Both the position numbers and the translations under genes were made by a program. Shown here piece after piece: positions 1 to 6,757 of a stretch of DNA of 9,719 bases; position 1 is the stretch's first letter; every line of letters begins with the position of its first letter. Under the pieces are notes generated by a model. That model made no database searches and was not told where the DNA came from. It saw only the letters and a list, made by a program, of their open reading frames with translations. The stretch is taken from assembly GCA_030673645.1 (NCBI GenBank), contig DAOVIO010000153.1:1-9719 (forward strand). The letters are read 5' to 3'. Source of the stretch: JAGLSB01 sp023135955 (GTDB taxonomy: Bacteria > Bacteroidota > Bacteroidia > Bacteroidales > GCA-2748055).

Positions 1-119
1 TGTTTGAGAAAAAGTTGACTGCATAGAATGTTGCCGTCTTTGCAATGCGCTGTATAACAAAGGTTTAGTATGCATATTAGAGTGAAAATGAAAATCTTAA
101 CGTATTGATATATAATATT

Positions 120-401
120 TTAGAAACAAGGAAACTTAAGTAACTTACCATAGCTATTGTTGCTTGCTTGTAATGCATTTTTAAAAATAGTAGAGATGGA
201 AAGGGTTCTGCTTGTTTTTACTTTTTCTAAAAGTCGTTGTTCAAAATTCACAGATACTACTTCAGCATTGGATATAGAATGTTGTAACTCACGATTAATA
301 ATGTTTTTATGATTCTGATTATTAAAAACAATAAAAACAATTAAAATAATAACAATTCCCAATGAGAAAATTTGTAATGCTAGCTTGGTCCCGTATTTCA
401 T
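120..401 (-). pseudogene. 5' fragment of a membrane-anchored sensor histidine kinase
   Basis: The open frame encodes 93 residues. It begins MKYGTKLALQ, continues with a strongly hydrophobic segment (about residues 7-26) that would be a membrane anchor, and then a helical stretch with NAEVVSVNFEQRLLEK (about 46-60). This is how the N-terminus of many Bacteroidota sensor kinases with an extracytoplasmic sensing region begins. The frame stops soon after NNSYGK (about residue 86), where such proteins normally run on for several hundred residues, and the last seven residues look like read-through of foreign sequence. The ATG lies two bases after the stop of the upstream hybrid kinase, so the two were probably one operon. 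The fragment could at most give a short membrane peptide. The family call rests on N-terminal resemblance only; the truncation is clear from the sequence. Confidence 0.6.
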
Positions 402-403
402 AA

Positions 404-3376
404 TTATTTTGTATTCAAATATTTTTCTAATAAGCTCATTAAAGTCTTTTTCCTTATCGGTTTTGAAATAAAGTCAGTACATCCCGCTTCAATTGCTTTT
501 TCTCTATCACCTTTAAGTCCAAAGGCTGTCTGTGCAATGATGACAACATCTGTATTAAATTGACGTATTTGACGTGTAGCCTCGTGCCCATTCATTTTTG
601 GCATTTTAATGTCCATTAAAACCAAATCGATGTCAGGATTATTACGACAACTCTCAATGGCTTCAACTCCTGATGTTGCTTGTATGATTTCAGAACTACT
701 TTCTTTAAGAATTTCTGTCAAGAAGAAATAGGATACTGTATCGTCTTCTGCAATTAATATCTTCAGGTTATTTATTGCACTATCTTTCTCTTTTCCTGAA
801 TCATCATTTTCATTAAGCTTTTTCTCTTCAGATACAGCAGTGTATGGAATTGTAAAATAAAATACTGAGCCTTTCCCCTCTTTACTTTCCACCCATATTT
901 TTCCGCCAAGCAATTCTACATATGATTTCGATATTGGTAGGCCTAAGCCTGAACCTTCATAATTTCTGGTTAGCGATTCACTACCCTGTCTGAATCTCTC
1001 AAAAATTATTTCCTTGTGCTTTTCAGATATTCCAACCCCCGTATCTTTTACAAAGAATTCAAGGAGGTCCCCCTTCTTCTCGTATCCAAATTCAATTGAA
1101 CCTTCTTTAGTAAATTTAACTGCATTTTTAACAAGATTTGTCAGAACTCCAATAATTTTTTCATTATCTGATTTAATGGTAGCCTCATTTGACGACAAAC
1201 CCATTTTGACTTTAAACTCTATGCCATTACCTTCAATTTCATGTTTGAAGAACTTATAAATGAATTCGAATTGATCATTAATATTCATCAATTTAATATC
1301 TATTTTCATCTGCCCTGAATCTATTTTCGAAATATTTATAATATCGTTAATAGTATTGAGCATACGATGTCCACTATCCTGAATGATTGTTACATAATCT
1401 TGTCGCTTTTCAGATGTTAATTTATGGTTGTTTAAAAGTTCAGTAAAGCCCAGGATACCGTTCATAGGAGTACGTATCTCATGACTCATATTAGCAAGAA
1501 AGGCAGATTTCAAACGTTCACTTTCTTCAGCTTTTTCTCTGGATTTAATTAGCTCTATTTCAGCCTGTTTACGTTTAGTAATATTTTCAACTACAGCCAA
1601 AATACGTGAAATGGTCCCATCATGAGCATATAAAGGTACAGTACGGTAATGTTGGTATTGTTCATTAAATATTAGTTCAAAAGATTGCTCTTCACCATTA
1701 AATGTATTACTATAATACTCTTTGACAGTATTCGCTTGATCACCAAAAACCTGTTCTAGTGTTAGTCCAATAGAATCTTTTGGATCAAGGTTTTGGTTTT
1801 TAAATTCCTGCCCTGATGAGAAGCCAATTGTAAAATCTTTTTCAATAATTGAAATAAACGAATTCGGATAATTTTCAGCAATAGAAAGTAGCAACATTTC
1901 ATTTTCCTCCAGAGCAAGACGTGATTTAAAACGTTCTTCAATTCTTGAAATCCTGTCCGCATAACTATTTATAAGTGTCTGATTATATAACTCAATAAAT
2001 GGTAAATCATCTGTATATGTAACAATTAATTCTCCTTCCTGGTTTCCAAATATTTTTATGGGTGCAGATAAATATTTTCCACTTTTTTTCAATTTGAAGT
2101 TTTCAATATTACAATATCTTTTACCTTCAATTTCAAGCAAGACAAATACTTTTTCAGGAAACTGCATACTTTTGGGAGCAACAATATTTACAAATTCATT
2201 GTAAATATCTTCGAGATTTTCATTATCCTCAACTAATGTCGTTAAGGAATAAATTCCATTTATTTCTTTAACTCTTTCTTGCAAATCGTGATTACTTTTT
2301 TCGACTTCTTTTTTGGCTAAAATAAGTTCTTCCTCTGCCATTTTCTTCTGTATCACAAGACCTGCCTGCTTAGCAAAGCCCTCGATAAATATTTTGTCAT
2401 TTATTACTTTTTCTTTGAGAGTGAAAAAATGGATGGACGAGAATAAACTTTTCTCTTTATTTATTCCAATTGTATATATTTTATTTATGCTTAATAATTT
2501 TTCAATAGTTCTTATTGCAAAGGCTGGAACCTGTGCTCTCGAAAACTCTACTACACCACCTTTATACTCAATAAAATTACCTGATTTCAGATATACAGAA
2601 TGATCTTGTGAAAGCTTAAACTTTTTTCCTACAGGATCAAATCCTAGAACTTTTATTAATTTATTAGAAAGACTGCTATTTAACCCAGAAATCAATTCAA
2701 ACTGCGTCTCATTATTTAACTCATCTATTGATTCATATACAATAATTGTATCAGGGTAACGCTTCTGTAAACTCTTAGCGATAAACTTATAAATGCTTTT
2801 CAAATCTTTTATATTAAGCATTTCCGAAGACAGCTTATTTAGTATCCTGAGATTCTCCTCTCTTTCCTGCAGTTCTTTCTCTGCTCGCTTTTGTACTGTA
2901 ATGTTAATCGCATAATAAAAGAATACATCATCGCTTACTTTTATCCAAAATGAGTTCCAAACCAAACCAAATGCATTAATCTCAGAATTGTTTTGTATAG
3001 GAGATTCTAAAAAACACTCACCACTCTTACACATGGGACACTTAATATCTAAATCAGCAGGAACAATATCTGGGTATTTTGCTACAGATTCCTGATCTTT
3101 TTGCGACAGTTGATCTACCCCCATGAAATGCCTCCAGCAATGCCCTCCAATTTTTGCACCCATATCTATTGCCGCTTTATTGGCCGATAATATAATCTTA
3201 TCTTTTTCTCTTATATACATAGCAGGATGTCCCAGTGAATTGAAAATAGTTTCTCTTAATTCTTTGGATTCCCTAAGCTCATCGCACATTTTTTCGTTTG
3301 ACACTTTTAAAGCATCATACTTCTGTTGAATATCTATTAACTCTTTATTGAGCTCTTCGTAGGTTTTTGTATTCAT
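404..3376 (-). CDS. Hybrid sensor histidine kinase/response regulator with PAS and GAF-like domains
   Basis: This is a soluble phosphorelay sensor of 990 residues. I chose the ATG at 3376; an in-frame TTG eight codons upstream is less likely. Domains in order: N-terminal coiled coil (about 4-38); PAS (about 43-165) with Cys80, Cys113, Cys116 and Cys121; GAF-like domain (about 182-345); coiled coil; second GAF-like domain (about 372-485); PAS (about 492-605); HisKA with SHEIRTPMNG and phospho-acceptor His632; HATPase with Asn751, DTGVG (Asp778), FERF and GSGLGL; and a C-terminal receiver with acidic pocket EDD (877-879), phospho-acceptor Asp922 in LVLMDIKMP, Thr950 and Lys972. All catalytic residues are present, so it should autophosphorylate and pass phosphate to its own receiver. 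No signal peptide or membrane segment is visible, which implies a cytosolic signal. The output partner is not in the window. The stop is two bases before the next minus-strand ATG. Confidence 0.95.
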   Translation of the reverse strand: MNTKTYEELNKELIDIQQKYDALKVSNEKMCDELRESKELRETIFNSLGHPAMYIREKDKIILSANKAAIDMGAKIGGHCWRHFMGVDQLSQKDQESVAKYPDIVPADLDIKCPMCKSGECFLESPIQNNSEINAFGLVWNSFWIKVSDDVFFYYAINITVQKRAEKELQEREENLRILNKLSSEMLNIKDLKSIYKFIAKSLQKRYPDTIIVYESIDELNNETQFELISGLNSSLSNKLIKVLGFDPVGKKFKLSQDHSVYLKSGNFIEYKGGVVEFSRAQVPAFAIRTIEKLLSINKIYTIGINKEKSLFSSIHFFTLKEKVINDKIFIEGFAKQAGLVIQKKMAEEELILAKKEVEKSNHDLQERVKEINGIYSLTTLVEDNENLEDIYNEFVNIVAPKSMQFPEKVFVLLEIEGKRYCNIENFKLKKSGKYLSAPIKIFGNQEGELIVTYTDDLPFIELYNQTLINSYADRISRIEERFKSRLALEENEMLLLSIAENYPNSFISIIEKDFTIGFSSGQEFKNQNLDPKDSIGLTLEQVFGDQANTVKEYYSNTFNGEEQSFELIFNEQYQHYRTVPLYAHDGTISRILAVVENITKRKQAEIELIKSREKAEESERLKSAFLANMSHEIRTPMNGILGFTELLNNHKLTSEKRQDYVTIIQDSGHRMLNTINDIINISKIDSGQMKIDIKLMNINDQFEFIYKFFKHEIEGNGIEFKVKMGLSSNEATIKSDNEKIIGVLTNLVKNAVKFTKEGSIEFGYEKKGDLLEFFVKDTGVGISEKHKEIIFERFRQGSESLTRNYEGSGLGLPISKSYVELLGGKIWVESKEGKGSVFYFTIPYTAVSEEKKLNENDDSGKEKDSAINNLKILIAEDDTVSYFFLTEILKESSSEIIQATSGVEAIESCRNNPDIDLVLMDIKMPKMNGHEATRQIRQFNTDVVIIAQTAFGLKGDREKAIEAGCTDFISKPIRKKTLMSLLEKYLNTK

Positions 3377-3443
3377 TTTCAAAATTCTGGTAATAATCAA
3401 TATTCTATTTTACTTCAAAATGTATATCACTTTACTGATGGTC

Positions 3444-3467
3444 ATAATTCTGACTATACAGAATTAT
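3444..3467. promoter_or_regulatory. 9-bp perfect dyad upstream of the kinase gene
   Basis: The arms ATAATTCTG (3444-3452) and CAGAATTAT (3459-3467) are exact reverse complements separated by six bases. The dyad lies about 70 bases upstream of the kinase ATG. It has no U-tract, so it looks more like an operator for a dimeric regulator than a terminator. That role is inferred. Confidence 0.35.
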
Positions 3468-3651
3468 TCCTGCAATTAATATTTCATCCTATATATTATG
3501 AAATAATTACAATTCTGGATCACTTAATAAATAAACTGAACAAAGCATGGATTTATTAGGTTCAAAATTCTAAGCGAACATGAAGTTAATGATTTTTTTC
3601 AATTTTGAATTTCAAAAACTGATTTTATTAATTGTTTCATCCTTCTTTTAG

Positions 3652-3659
3652 TATCTTTG
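3652..3659 (+). promoter_or_regulatory. Candidate Bacteroidota -7 box (TATCTTTG) of the plug-domain gene
   Basis: TATCTTTG matches the Bacteroidota TAnnTTTG -7 consensus. A TTG at 3632-3634 could serve as the -33 element, although the 17-base gap is slightly short. Transcription would start near 3665 and pass through the inverted repeat at 3697-3740. Confidence 0.45.
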
Positions 3660-3696
3660 GTTTTCAGGAAAGGAAAGGATGTTGTTTGAGGTTTAA

Positions 3697-3740
3697 AGTT
3701 TAAGGTTAAGTAGGCCAACTATAACCTGAAACCTTAAACT
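3697..3740. repeat. 11-bp inverted repeat (AGTTTAAGGTT / AACCTTAAACT)
   Basis: The arms at 3697-3707 and 3730-3740 are perfectly complementary with a 22-base loop. Within it, AGGTTA (3703-3708, offset by one base in parts) and TAACCT (3722-3727) offer a second, overlapping pairing. The element lies between the promoter candidate and the truncated plug-domain frame, in place of a normal start region. It may be a small inserted repeat or a leader hairpin. Confidence 0.5.
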
Positions 3741-4125
3741 AAAGCCAGGTAAGGAGAACCATGAACATGCTATAGGATACGGACATATTGCTGATGAAGA
3801 TAAATTAAATGCTATTGTTTCATTAAATGAAAATGATATCGACTTTTCTCAATTTAATGATATGTACGACTTAATGATGGGAAGATTTCCAGGTGTAACA
3901 ATTTCAAATGGAGAAATTATAATTCGTGGCAGAAGTTCATTCGAAGGAAGTAATTCTGCGCTGATTATAGTTAATGATATTGAAGTGGATATAGCTATGT
4001 TTGAGAATATTTCGCCCAGTTCTGTAAGAAGTATAAATGTATTAAAAGATTCTTCCGCCTCTGCTTATGGATCAAGAGGAGCAAACGGAGTTGTGATTAT
4101 TGAATTGAAGGGAAAGTTGGATTGA
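3730..4125 (+). pseudogene. 5'-truncated SusC/TonB-receptor plug-domain protein
   Basis: The frame is open from 3730 but has no ATG until 3862. Residues before that ATG (IGYGHIADEDKL..., NDIDFSQFNDMYDLM) fit the start of a plug domain, so the annotated ATG is inside the domain and the true start is missing. From 3862 the protein reads GRFPGV, then IIIRGRSS, ALIIVNDIEVD, ISPSSVRSINVLKDSSA and YGSRGANGVVII, the classic SusC plug pattern. No beta-barrel follows; the stop after GKLD comes where small stand-alone plug proteins of Bacteroidota also end. Such proteins normally start with a signal peptide or lipobox, which is absent here. The likely history is loss or replacement of the 5' end at the inverted repeat. 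An alternative is an 87-residue cytosolic product from ATG 3862, which would lack an obvious use. Confidence 0.65.
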
Positions 4126-4171
4126 TTTGATTGGTAATATTTCCCTGAACAGAGCTCTCATTTAGTATATC

Positions 4172-4206
4172 AAGGGCAGCCACCAACAGATGGCCGCCTT
4201 TATTAA
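4172..4206 (+). terminator. Rho-independent terminator after the plug-domain gene
   Basis: The stem AAGGGCAGCCA (4172-4182) pairs with 4191-4201, with one A-C mismatch and one G-U pair, around an 8-base loop, and is followed by TTTATTAATT. It sits between two convergent genes and may serve both, though the T-run is better on the plus strand. Confidence 0.7.
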
Positions 4207-4211
4207 TTCTA

Positions 4212-4580
4212 TTATTTAGTCTCTCCGGTCTTGTTTGATTCCTTTTCTAATCTTTCATATTTGCAGCAGCCAGGAAGCTTATCATAAACCTCATCGCTTG
4301 CTTTGTGCATTTTTGTATCATGTCCGACCTTTGCAATTGCCATATGTACTTTATGTATATCAATTTTACCAGTGTCATAATTCACCACAAGCACTTTTGT
4401 TTCCTTATTCCATACAGCGGAATTGACACCATCAACTGATTTTGCCGCTTTCTCAATACGGGTTTTGCACATACCGCAGTTACCTGCAACTTCAAAACTT
4501 TCCTTTTTCTCGGCTTGAGCCAACACAGTTGTAATGCTCAGAACCATTAATGTAATAAAACTTAATATTTTTGTTTTCAT
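4212..4580 (-). CDS. Exported heavy-metal-associated (HMA) domain protein
   Basis: This is a 122-residue periplasmic metal-binding protein. Residues 1-21 form a signal peptide (MKTKILSF..., LSITTVLAQA) with cleavage expected after Ala21 or Ala23. A single HMA fold follows (about 27-95), with the ligand motif GNCGMCKTRIEKAA (Cys35, Cys38), the usual soft-metal site of Atx1/CopZ-type domains. A C-terminal tail adds LPGCCKYER (Cys105, Cys106) and His87/His92, possibly a second thiol site. Proteins of this type are common beside copper or silver efflux genes in Bacteroidota. It is the last gene of the minus-strand metal cassette, 54 bases after the lipoprotein gene, and no separate promoter is evident. 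Copper(I) is the likeliest ligand, but the sequence alone does not exclude silver, mercury or zinc. Confidence 0.88.
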   Translation of the reverse strand: MKTKILSFITLMVLSITTVLAQAEKKESFEVAGNCGMCKTRIEKAAKSVDGVNSAVWNKETKVLVVNYDTGKIDIHKVHMAIAKVGHDTKMHKASDEVYDKLPGCCKYERLEKESNKTGETK

Positions 4581-4634
4581 GACTTTTTGATTTTAATGTT
4601 TACAATATTTAATAATTAGTGTAGTCTTATTTAA

Positions 4635-5177
4635 TTAGTCTTTTACTCCATGGAAATTCAAGTAATACGGAGTCGAATTATCCATCATAAGGAACGAGTA
4701 AGTAAACTCCTCATTATGAATATCAAAACCTCCAAAATGTTCATCTCCCTCATCGTGTTCATCCTTCATATGATGTATCCATTCAGTTTCTCCGATACCC
4801 ATATCTCCCATCATACTGCCAAACATATGACTTTCACCATACATATGTCCGTACACGTTTTCGAAATCAGTCCCATTTAAGCACACCAGAACACTATCAT
4901 TATGCTCAAAATAGTTTAGTACAAAAGTGGTGTCGAGTTCATTTCCAAAGCAGTACACTTGAATCTGGTTATCATGTAATAAGGTTACTTCAGCAATGCC
5001 GATATCTTCCGGATTACTGTCAATAAAAGCAGAATTCAATAAAGTTGTTTTTGAGAATGAACCCTTATAAGTTCCTTCCATATCACCAGTAATCTGGTCA
5101 ATTGATTTCTCACAGGACGTTATTACTAAGATTGAAATCAACAACATTAATCCGGTTATAAACTTGATTTTCTTCAT
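4635..5177 (-). CDS. Met/His-rich lipoprotein, probable copper-binding
   Basis: The 180-residue protein begins with a lipoprotein signal (MKKIKFITGLMLLISILV) and the lipobox VITSC, giving lipidated Cys22 and an outer or periplasmic membrane anchor. Residues 30-105 look like a small beta-rich domain (GTYKGSFSKT, AEVTLLHDNQIQVYCFGN). Residues 111-147 are exceptionally rich in Met, His and acidic residues, including HMYG, HMFGSMMGDMG, HHMKDEHDEGDEH. Clusters of this kind bind Cu(I)/Ag(I) through Met and Cu(II) through His in other periplasmic copper proteins. I do not recognise a named family. It lies 40 bases after the frameshifted gene and 54 bases before the HMA gene, consistent with one transcript. 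A role in metal buffering or delivery at the cell surface is inferred from composition and neighbours. Confidence 0.8.
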   Translation of the reverse strand: MKKIKFITGLMLLISILVITSCEKSIDQITGDMEGTYKGSFSKTTLLNSAFIDSNPEDIGIAEVTLLHDNQIQVYCFGNELDTTFVLNYFEHNDSVLVCLNGTDFENVYGHMYGESHMFGSMMGDMGIGETEWIHHMKDEHDEGDEHFGGFDIHNEEFTYSFLMMDNSTPYYLNFHGVKD

Positions 5178-5217
5178 ATAATTTATTTTTTGTTTTACAA
5201 TTGAAATTATAGACCTA

Positions 5218-5522
5218 TTAACATTCTGGTTTTCTGGTGCCGTAATATTTTAAGTTGCTATTAGCCAATGCTTGAATTTGCCTTTTTATATATCCTAACT
5301 TTTGATCCGTCATAATAATAAATCCATTTTTGGTAAGAAATTCTTCAATCTGTTGTTTAGAAAACCGATAATTTTGTTGTACTCCAAATATATGCCTTCA
5401 GTAGTTACACGGAAAGCTTCAATATTATTCTCCTCATCTAAAAGAACATTAAACTTTTTAAAGTCCACTGAAGATAATGGGTATGTGGATTTCAAGAATT
5501 CTGTCTTTATATAATCTTCCAT
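5218..5522 (-). pseudogene. Small conserved-looking protein of unknown function, broken by one frameshift
   Basis: The first frame starts at ATG 5522 (MEDYIKTEFLKSTYPLSS...) and reads well up to IYLEYNK. It then runs into FLNNRLKNFLPKMDLLL and a stop at 5310. A second frame, ending at TAA 5218-5220, reads NYRFSKQQIEEFLTKNGF, IIMTDQKLGYIKRQ, ...YYGTRKPEC. Adding one base to the short A-run (TTTT on the plus strand, 5372-5375) joins them into a smooth 101-residue protein: ...LEYNK then NYRFSKQQ.... The reconstruction has an ordinary mix of charged and hydrophobic residues, no signal peptide and no recognised motif. Its place between metal genes suggests a linked role, but nothing in it shows metal ligands. 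A sequencing error, a true mutation and programmed slippage are all possible; the run is short, so slippage is least likely. Confidence 0.65.
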
Positions 5523-5582
5523 AATAAGTTTATTTAACGAATGAAAAAAATGAATAATAAACAGGTTTGAAATGAACGGGTT

Positions 5583-5608
5583 GGATTTTGAACAATGTCT
5601 TAAAATCC
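5583..5608. other. Hairpin in the gap downstream of the HYC_CC_PP gene
   Basis: GGATTTT (5583-5589) and AAAATCC (5602-5608) are exact reverse complements around 12 bases. The hairpin is AT-rich and no U-tract follows on the minus strand, so termination would be weak at best. Confidence 0.3.
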
Positions 5609-5627
5609 GTTAATAGAATTATGACGC

Positions 5628-5645
5628 ATCACACTATTTTGTGAT
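5628..5645. promoter_or_regulatory. Short dyad ATCACA-N6-TGTGAT
   Basis: Perfect 6-bp arms with a 6-base spacer lie between the HYC_CC_PP gene and the broken gene, about 110 bases upstream of the latter's ATG. The symmetry resembles CRP/Fnr-type half-sites (TGTGA), but in inverted order. A regulator site is possible and unproven. Confidence 0.25.
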
Positions 5646-5671
5646 ACCACATAATACCCCCTAAAAAATCG

Positions 5672-6097
5672 CTAAATAATGAAAAGTTGGATTTGAGAAA
5701 GCACCACCTCATGTGATGTTGGTGGTTTTTTATAATTGAGTTCCAGATTATCAATAGATTTTACAGTGCTCTGATTATTATCATATATTGATTGAGTTGT
5801 AAAGAATAAATCAGATGAATGGTCACTACAAAAAATAAATGAAAATGCCGGGACAAAATAGTCACTGGTTGATTCAATAATTATAGTTTCATCCCTACAA
5901 TCATTTGAGTGGCCCATGTCAGAATCGTGATGACAATGATTTTCATGAATACCACCATCTTCACAACAATCATGTGCCGGAACGATCAGCGCAAAATCAT
6001 ATAATTGATCCTGGCAAAAATGCAAATTAATAGCCATACCTGTTCCTGAAAGGAGCAGCATAACAGATATTGTAATATGGCTAATTGTTTTGATCAT
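5672..6097 (-). CDS. HYC_CC_PP family protein, His/Cys-rich
   Basis: This 141-residue protein shows the three landmarks of the Bacteroidota HYC_CC_PP family: an H-aromatic-C motif just after the signal segment (LHFC, His26-Cys28), a CC pair (HDCCED, Cys44-Cys45), and PP near the C-terminus (KKPPTS, Pro125-Pro126). Residues 5-23 are hydrophobic and look like a signal peptide, giving an exported protein. Between the CC pair and residue 70 lies a dense ligand stretch (HENHCHHDSDMGHSNDC) that suggests metal binding. The family has no established biochemical function that I know of, and members often sit beside copper-efflux genes. It has its own -7-like box and lies 87 bases downstream of the HMA-AraC regulator, which makes it a probable regulated target. 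The final residues (SQIQLFII) are hydrophobic. Confidence 0.88.
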   Translation of the reverse strand: MIKTISHITISVMLLLSGTGMAINLHFCQDQLYDFALIVPAHDCCEDGGIHENHCHHDSDMGHSNDCRDETIIIESTSDYFVPAFSFIFCSDHSSDLFFTTQSIYDNNQSTVKSIDNLELNYKKPPTSHEVVLSQIQLFII

Positions 6098-6116
6098 TAT
6101 TATTTTGAACTAGATA

Positions 6117-6124
6117 CAAATATA
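6117..6124 (-). promoter_or_regulatory. Candidate -7 box (TATATTTG) of the HYC_CC_PP gene
   Basis: On the minus strand TATATTTG matches TAnnTTTG and ends about 20 bases before the ATG at 6097. No clear -33 TTG is seen at the expected distance, which may point to an activator-dependent promoter. Confidence 0.5.
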
Positions 6125-6184
6125 CGGTACACTGATAAAATTCATTTTATATAATTATGGAGAAAACGTATACCTTTTTTGTTT

Positions 6185-6757
6185 CTACACTTTATCCAGA
6201 GGTTTGCGCTTCAGTACTTTGATTGTTTTAAAATGTGATGGAGTAAATCCGCTTATCTTTTTAAACTGCCGAGAAAGATGCTGAGAACTGCTATACCCCA
6301 ATTGATAAGATATTTCACTCAATGTAAACTCTTCGTATACAAGTAGTTCCTTGACTTTTTCAATTTTCTGCAGAATTAAATATTTCTCGATGGTTATTCC
6401 CTCAACACTTGAGAACAAATGGCTTAAATAAGAATAATCATAGCCCAATTCCTTAGAAAGTATTTCAGAAAGGTTCAAATACGCAGGGCTTTCTCTGTCG
6501 TAATGAATATACTCAATAATTAGAGTTTTGATTTTATTAATTAGCTCGCTCTTTTTATCATCAATCAGTTCAAAACCATTATCTGTCAATACCTGTCTGA
6601 TTTGTTCCATTTTTTTATCGTCTATCTTTTCCAATAGAACGACTTTCCCAAGTTCAATAACGTTAATGGTATAGCCCAGCACTGTCAGTTCGTCCCTGAC
6701 AACCTTAATGCATCTGCTGCATACCATGTTTTTAATATATAGCGTTGTTGAATTCAT
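6185..6757 (-). CDS. AraC-family regulator with N-terminal heavy-metal-binding (HMA-like) domain
   Basis: The 190-residue protein joins two domains. Residues 3-66 form an HMA-like ferredoxin fold with the site KNMVCSRCIKVV (Cys13, Cys16), followed by VLGYTINVIELG and VLTDNGFELIDD. After a helical linker (67-90) comes an AraC C-terminal DNA-binding domain with two helix-turn-helix units: about 93-118 (LSEILSKELGYDYSYLSHLFS) and 146-177 (LSEISYQLGYSSSQHLSRQF, GFTPSHFK). The expected Gly-Tyr-Ser and G-hydrophobic-TP signatures are intact. The simplest reading is a cytosolic sensor whose two cysteines bind Cu(I), or a similar soft metal, and so alter transcription of the metal genes directly downstream. 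The linkage is inference; the domain fusion is seen in the sequence. It is divergent from the fucosidase gene, which it probably does not control. Confidence 0.92.
   Translation of the reverse strand: MNSTTLYIKNMVCSRCIKVVRDELTVLGYTINVIELGKVVLLEKIDDKKMEQIRQVLTDNGFELIDDKKSELINKIKTLIIEYIHYDRESPAYLNLSEILSKELGYDYSYLSHLFSSVEGITIEKYLILQKIEKVKELLVYEEFTLSEISYQLGYSSSQHLSRQFKKISGFTPSHFKTIKVLKRKPLDKV

Larger units (their letters stand above)
3401..3729. other. Divergent intergenic region between kinase and plug-domain gene
   Basis: These 329 bases hold no convincing ORF. They separate the minus-strand kinase from the plus-strand plug-domain gene. They contain a 9-bp dyad on the kinase side, a plus-strand -7-like box near 3652 and the left arm of an inverted repeat at 3697. 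The word AATTCTG occurs near 3446 and 3512 and again just inside the kinase leader near 3384. Confidence 0.6.

Noticed and set aside
3..26. Plus-strand frame FEKKLTA-stop, perhaps the tail of a gene entering from the left
   Set aside because: Seven codons are too few to tell a real C-terminus from chance.
45..80. Integron attC-like motif (GCGCTGTATAACAAAGG)
   Set aside because: It resembles one attC end, but no complementary partner site (TTGTTATA-like) lies nearby and no integrase or cassette is visible.
2313..2603. Plus-strand ORF inside the kinase gene
   Set aside because: It is antisense to the intact kinase and has no recognisable domain.
3377..3400. Upstream TTG start for the kinase
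   Set aside because: The ATG at 3376 is in frame, better placed before the coiled coil, and is the standard codon.
5302..5514. Plus-strand 70-residue ORF opposite the broken gene
   Set aside because: It is the antisense shadow of the frameshifted minus-strand gene, whose reconstructed protein is more convincing.
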